Shown here: piece after piece, positions 4,761 through 5,919 of the stretch
How positions within the stretch are numbered: position 1 is the first letter of the stretch
Layout: every line of letters starts with the position of its first letter
From: Chloroflexota bacterium
GTDB lineage: Bacteria; Chloroflexota; UBA6077
Length of the DNA stretch: 5,919 bases
Direction of reading: 5' to 3'
Assembly (NCBI GenBank): GCA_021788565.1
Contig: JAJYKO010000403.1
Location: forward strand, 1-5,919
The notes under the pieces: generated by a model
Told to the model about the DNA's origin: nothing
Database searches by the model: none
The model's input: only the letters and a program-made list of their open reading frames with translations
Position numbers and translations under genes: made by a program

Positions 4761-5919
4761 CTAGAAAATTGGATCCATCGTCAGGGCAGGGTGACCCTTC
4801 TCTTCCAGGAACGGCAGCAACTCCTCGACAGTGGTGGCGACCCGTTCGTCGGCTATCTTGTCCAGGAGGCCGGGGTCGCCAATCTTTTCGCACACCTGCT
4901 TGAGCTCATCGGCCATGGAGTCCTTGAGGTAGGAGGACATCCACACAATCCTCGGGAACCCGCCGTCCGCCGAGATGAACTTGTCGCTGGTGAGGTAGTA
5001 CTTACCGATTCCCATCATGCCCGGGGTCTGGAGGCCACCACCCGCCGTGCCGGCCATCGTGGAGAAGGTCATGCCAGCGGGAGTCATGCTGGTGTCCTCG
5101 CGCGACACAACCATGATTCCGTTGGCCTCTGGAACCAACATCGCGATGCACTCGAAGCATCCGCAGGCCGTCATGGGCGCATCCATAATCGAATACATGG
5201 TGACCCGTGGGACGCTCTGATTGGACTTTCGGGCGACAAAGTCATCGATCAGATCGAACTCGCCCTTTACCGTATCGAGGCAGTTGCCCTTCTGCACGGG
5301 CTGGTTGGGCCCAACGGGATTGATCTCGAACGACGCCTTCGCATCCAGCCAGTTCACCGAGCCGCAGAGGCCGAGGCGCTGAGGCGAAACTATGCAGACG
5401 TGGTTCGGCGCGAAGCTCTGGCAGAGGGTGCAGCTGTAGAAGACGTCCACCGTCTCGTCGGTCATGTTCGCGACGCGGATGTTTCGCTCGTGGTACGCCT
5501 CGCGAGCCACGCTCAACAGCTCATCCACTTTCCCCTGGGTCGTGTACAGTTTCACCTGCAGCTTATCCGCGATCGCCGAGAAGTCGCTCTTCAGTTTCGC
5601 GTAAAGGATCTCGCCCAGGTCCTTGATCTTGAAGCCCTTCTGAGCAGCGCTCTTGCTGATGCGGATCCAGGCGATATCGCGCTGGCCGATGTGCTGTATA
5701 CCCTCGGCGCCATTGATGAAGTCGTGGATCTTGCGCTCCATCACGGGCTCGAAGTCCGACTGCATCTTCCGGCCGGCGACTTCCACCACTATGCCCAGAG
5801 GAAGCGAGCCGCCCATCGGCACGTCGTCGATCTCCGGTCCGTCGACCGTGATCTTGCCGTCCTCGACCTCGTTCATCTCCCGCATACGCAGGTACTCGAA
5901 GCAGTTGCTCCGCCTGAGA
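4761..5919 (-). CDS. acsB: Acetyl-CoA synthase subunit of CODH/ACS, C-terminal part (5' end outside window)
   Basis: This subunit condenses a methyl group from the corrinoid protein, CO from CO dehydrogenase and CoA into acetyl-CoA at its Ni-Ni-[4Fe-4S] A-cluster. About 385 codons are visible and the frame stays open to the window edge, so the gene is partial. Numbering from the internal Met at 5885, the A-cluster cysteines are Cys152, Cys155, Cys164 and Cys174 (motif FYSCTLCQSFAPNHVC and onward, about 5364-5432), then Cys241 and Cys243 (TACGCFEC, about 5157-5165). Spacing equals Moorella thermoacetica AcsB Cys506/509/518/528/595/597 with a constant offset of 354. Phe158 matches the Phe512 position. 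The C-terminus GHPALTMDPIF is family-typical and ends where full-length AcsB (about 729 residues) should end. About 354 N-terminal residues are therefore expected upstream, unless the N-terminal CODH-contact domain is shortened, as in some bacteria. The internal Met is not the start: in-frame NCFEYLR precedes it. First visible gene of the operon; acsD follows after 66 nt. Confidence 0.97.
   Translation of the reverse strand, partial: LRRSNCFEYLRMREMNEVEDGKITVDGPEIDDVPMGGSLPLGIVVEVAGRKMQSDFEPVMERKIHDFINGAEGIQHIGQRDIAWIRISKSAAQKGFKIKDLGEILYAKLKSDFSAIADKLQVKLYTTQGKVDELLSVAREAYHERNIRVANMTDETVDVFYSCTLCQSFAPNHVCIVSPQRLGLCGSVNWLDAKASFEINPVGPNQPVQKGNCLDTVKGEFDLIDDFVARKSNQSVPRVTMYSIMDAPMTACGCFECIAMLVPEANGIMVVSREDTSMTPAGMTFSTMAGTAGGGLQTPGMMGIGKYYLTSDKFISADGGFPRIVWMSSYLKDSMADELKQVCEKIGDPGLLDKIADERVATTVEELLPFLEEKGHPALTMDPIF

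Noticed and set aside
4366..4893. Minus-strand frame (175 codons) overlapping acsD and the acsB 3' end
   Set aside because: It crosses two confident genes in another frame and is Arg/Gly-rich, typical of a shifted GC-rich frame.
5883..5885. ATG as a true start of a short AcsB
   Set aside because: The frame remains open to the window edge with family-like residues before it, and the numbering offset of 354 to Moorella AcsB shows it is an internal methionine.

Overview
The window is the downstream part of a bacterial Wood-Ljungdahl (reductive acetyl-CoA) gene cluster, read entirely from the minus strand. In transcription order it holds acsB (acetyl-CoA synthase, 5' end cut by the window edge), acsD and acsC (the two subunits of the corrinoid iron-sulfur protein, CFeSP), a CooC/AcsF-type nickel-maturation ATPase, and acsE (methyltetrahydrofolate:CFeSP methyltransferase). 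The host is most likely a strict anaerobe with a bacterial-type CODH/ACS system, such as an acetogen, a sulfate reducer or an uncultured autotroph. DNA is fairly GC-rich. The sequence alone does not fix the phylum; my impression that the intergenic heptad repeats recall Chloroflexota/Armatimonadota/Planctomycetota-like genomes is weak inference.

Layout: 4761-5919 acsB C-terminal part with the complete A-cluster ligand set; 4695-4760 gap with a 12-bp stem-loop; 3726-4694 acsD; 17-nt gap; 2359-3708 acsC; 119-nt gap (2240-2358) with an inverted pair of 7-nt repeat arrays; 1463-2239 cooC, probably starting at GTG; 120-nt gap (1343-1462) with a second, different-sequence pair of 7-nt repeat arrays that can fold into one long hairpin; 425-1342 acsE; 1-424 non-coding, with two 15-bp perfect GC-rich dyads and a GC-rich REP-like stretch at the window edge. 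Hairpins after acsE, and no further gene, suggest that the operon ends there.

How the genes work together: AcsE moves the methyl group from methyl-tetrahydrofolate to cob(I)amide of AcsC/AcsD. The methylated CFeSP delivers it to the Ni-Ni-[4Fe-4S] A-cluster of AcsB. There it joins CO made by the CO dehydrogenase subunit (AcsA, expected upstream but outside the window) and CoA to make acetyl-CoA. The CooC-like ATPase would help insert nickel into CODH and/or ACS. Key residues can be checked by position and are intact in all five proteins.

The enzymes are a known system. The less ordinary parts are the intergenic structures: period-7 inverted repeat arrays on both sides of cooC, stem-loops in every intergenic gap except acsD-acsC, and an AcsE with an apparent insertion of about 40-45 residues near its C-terminus.
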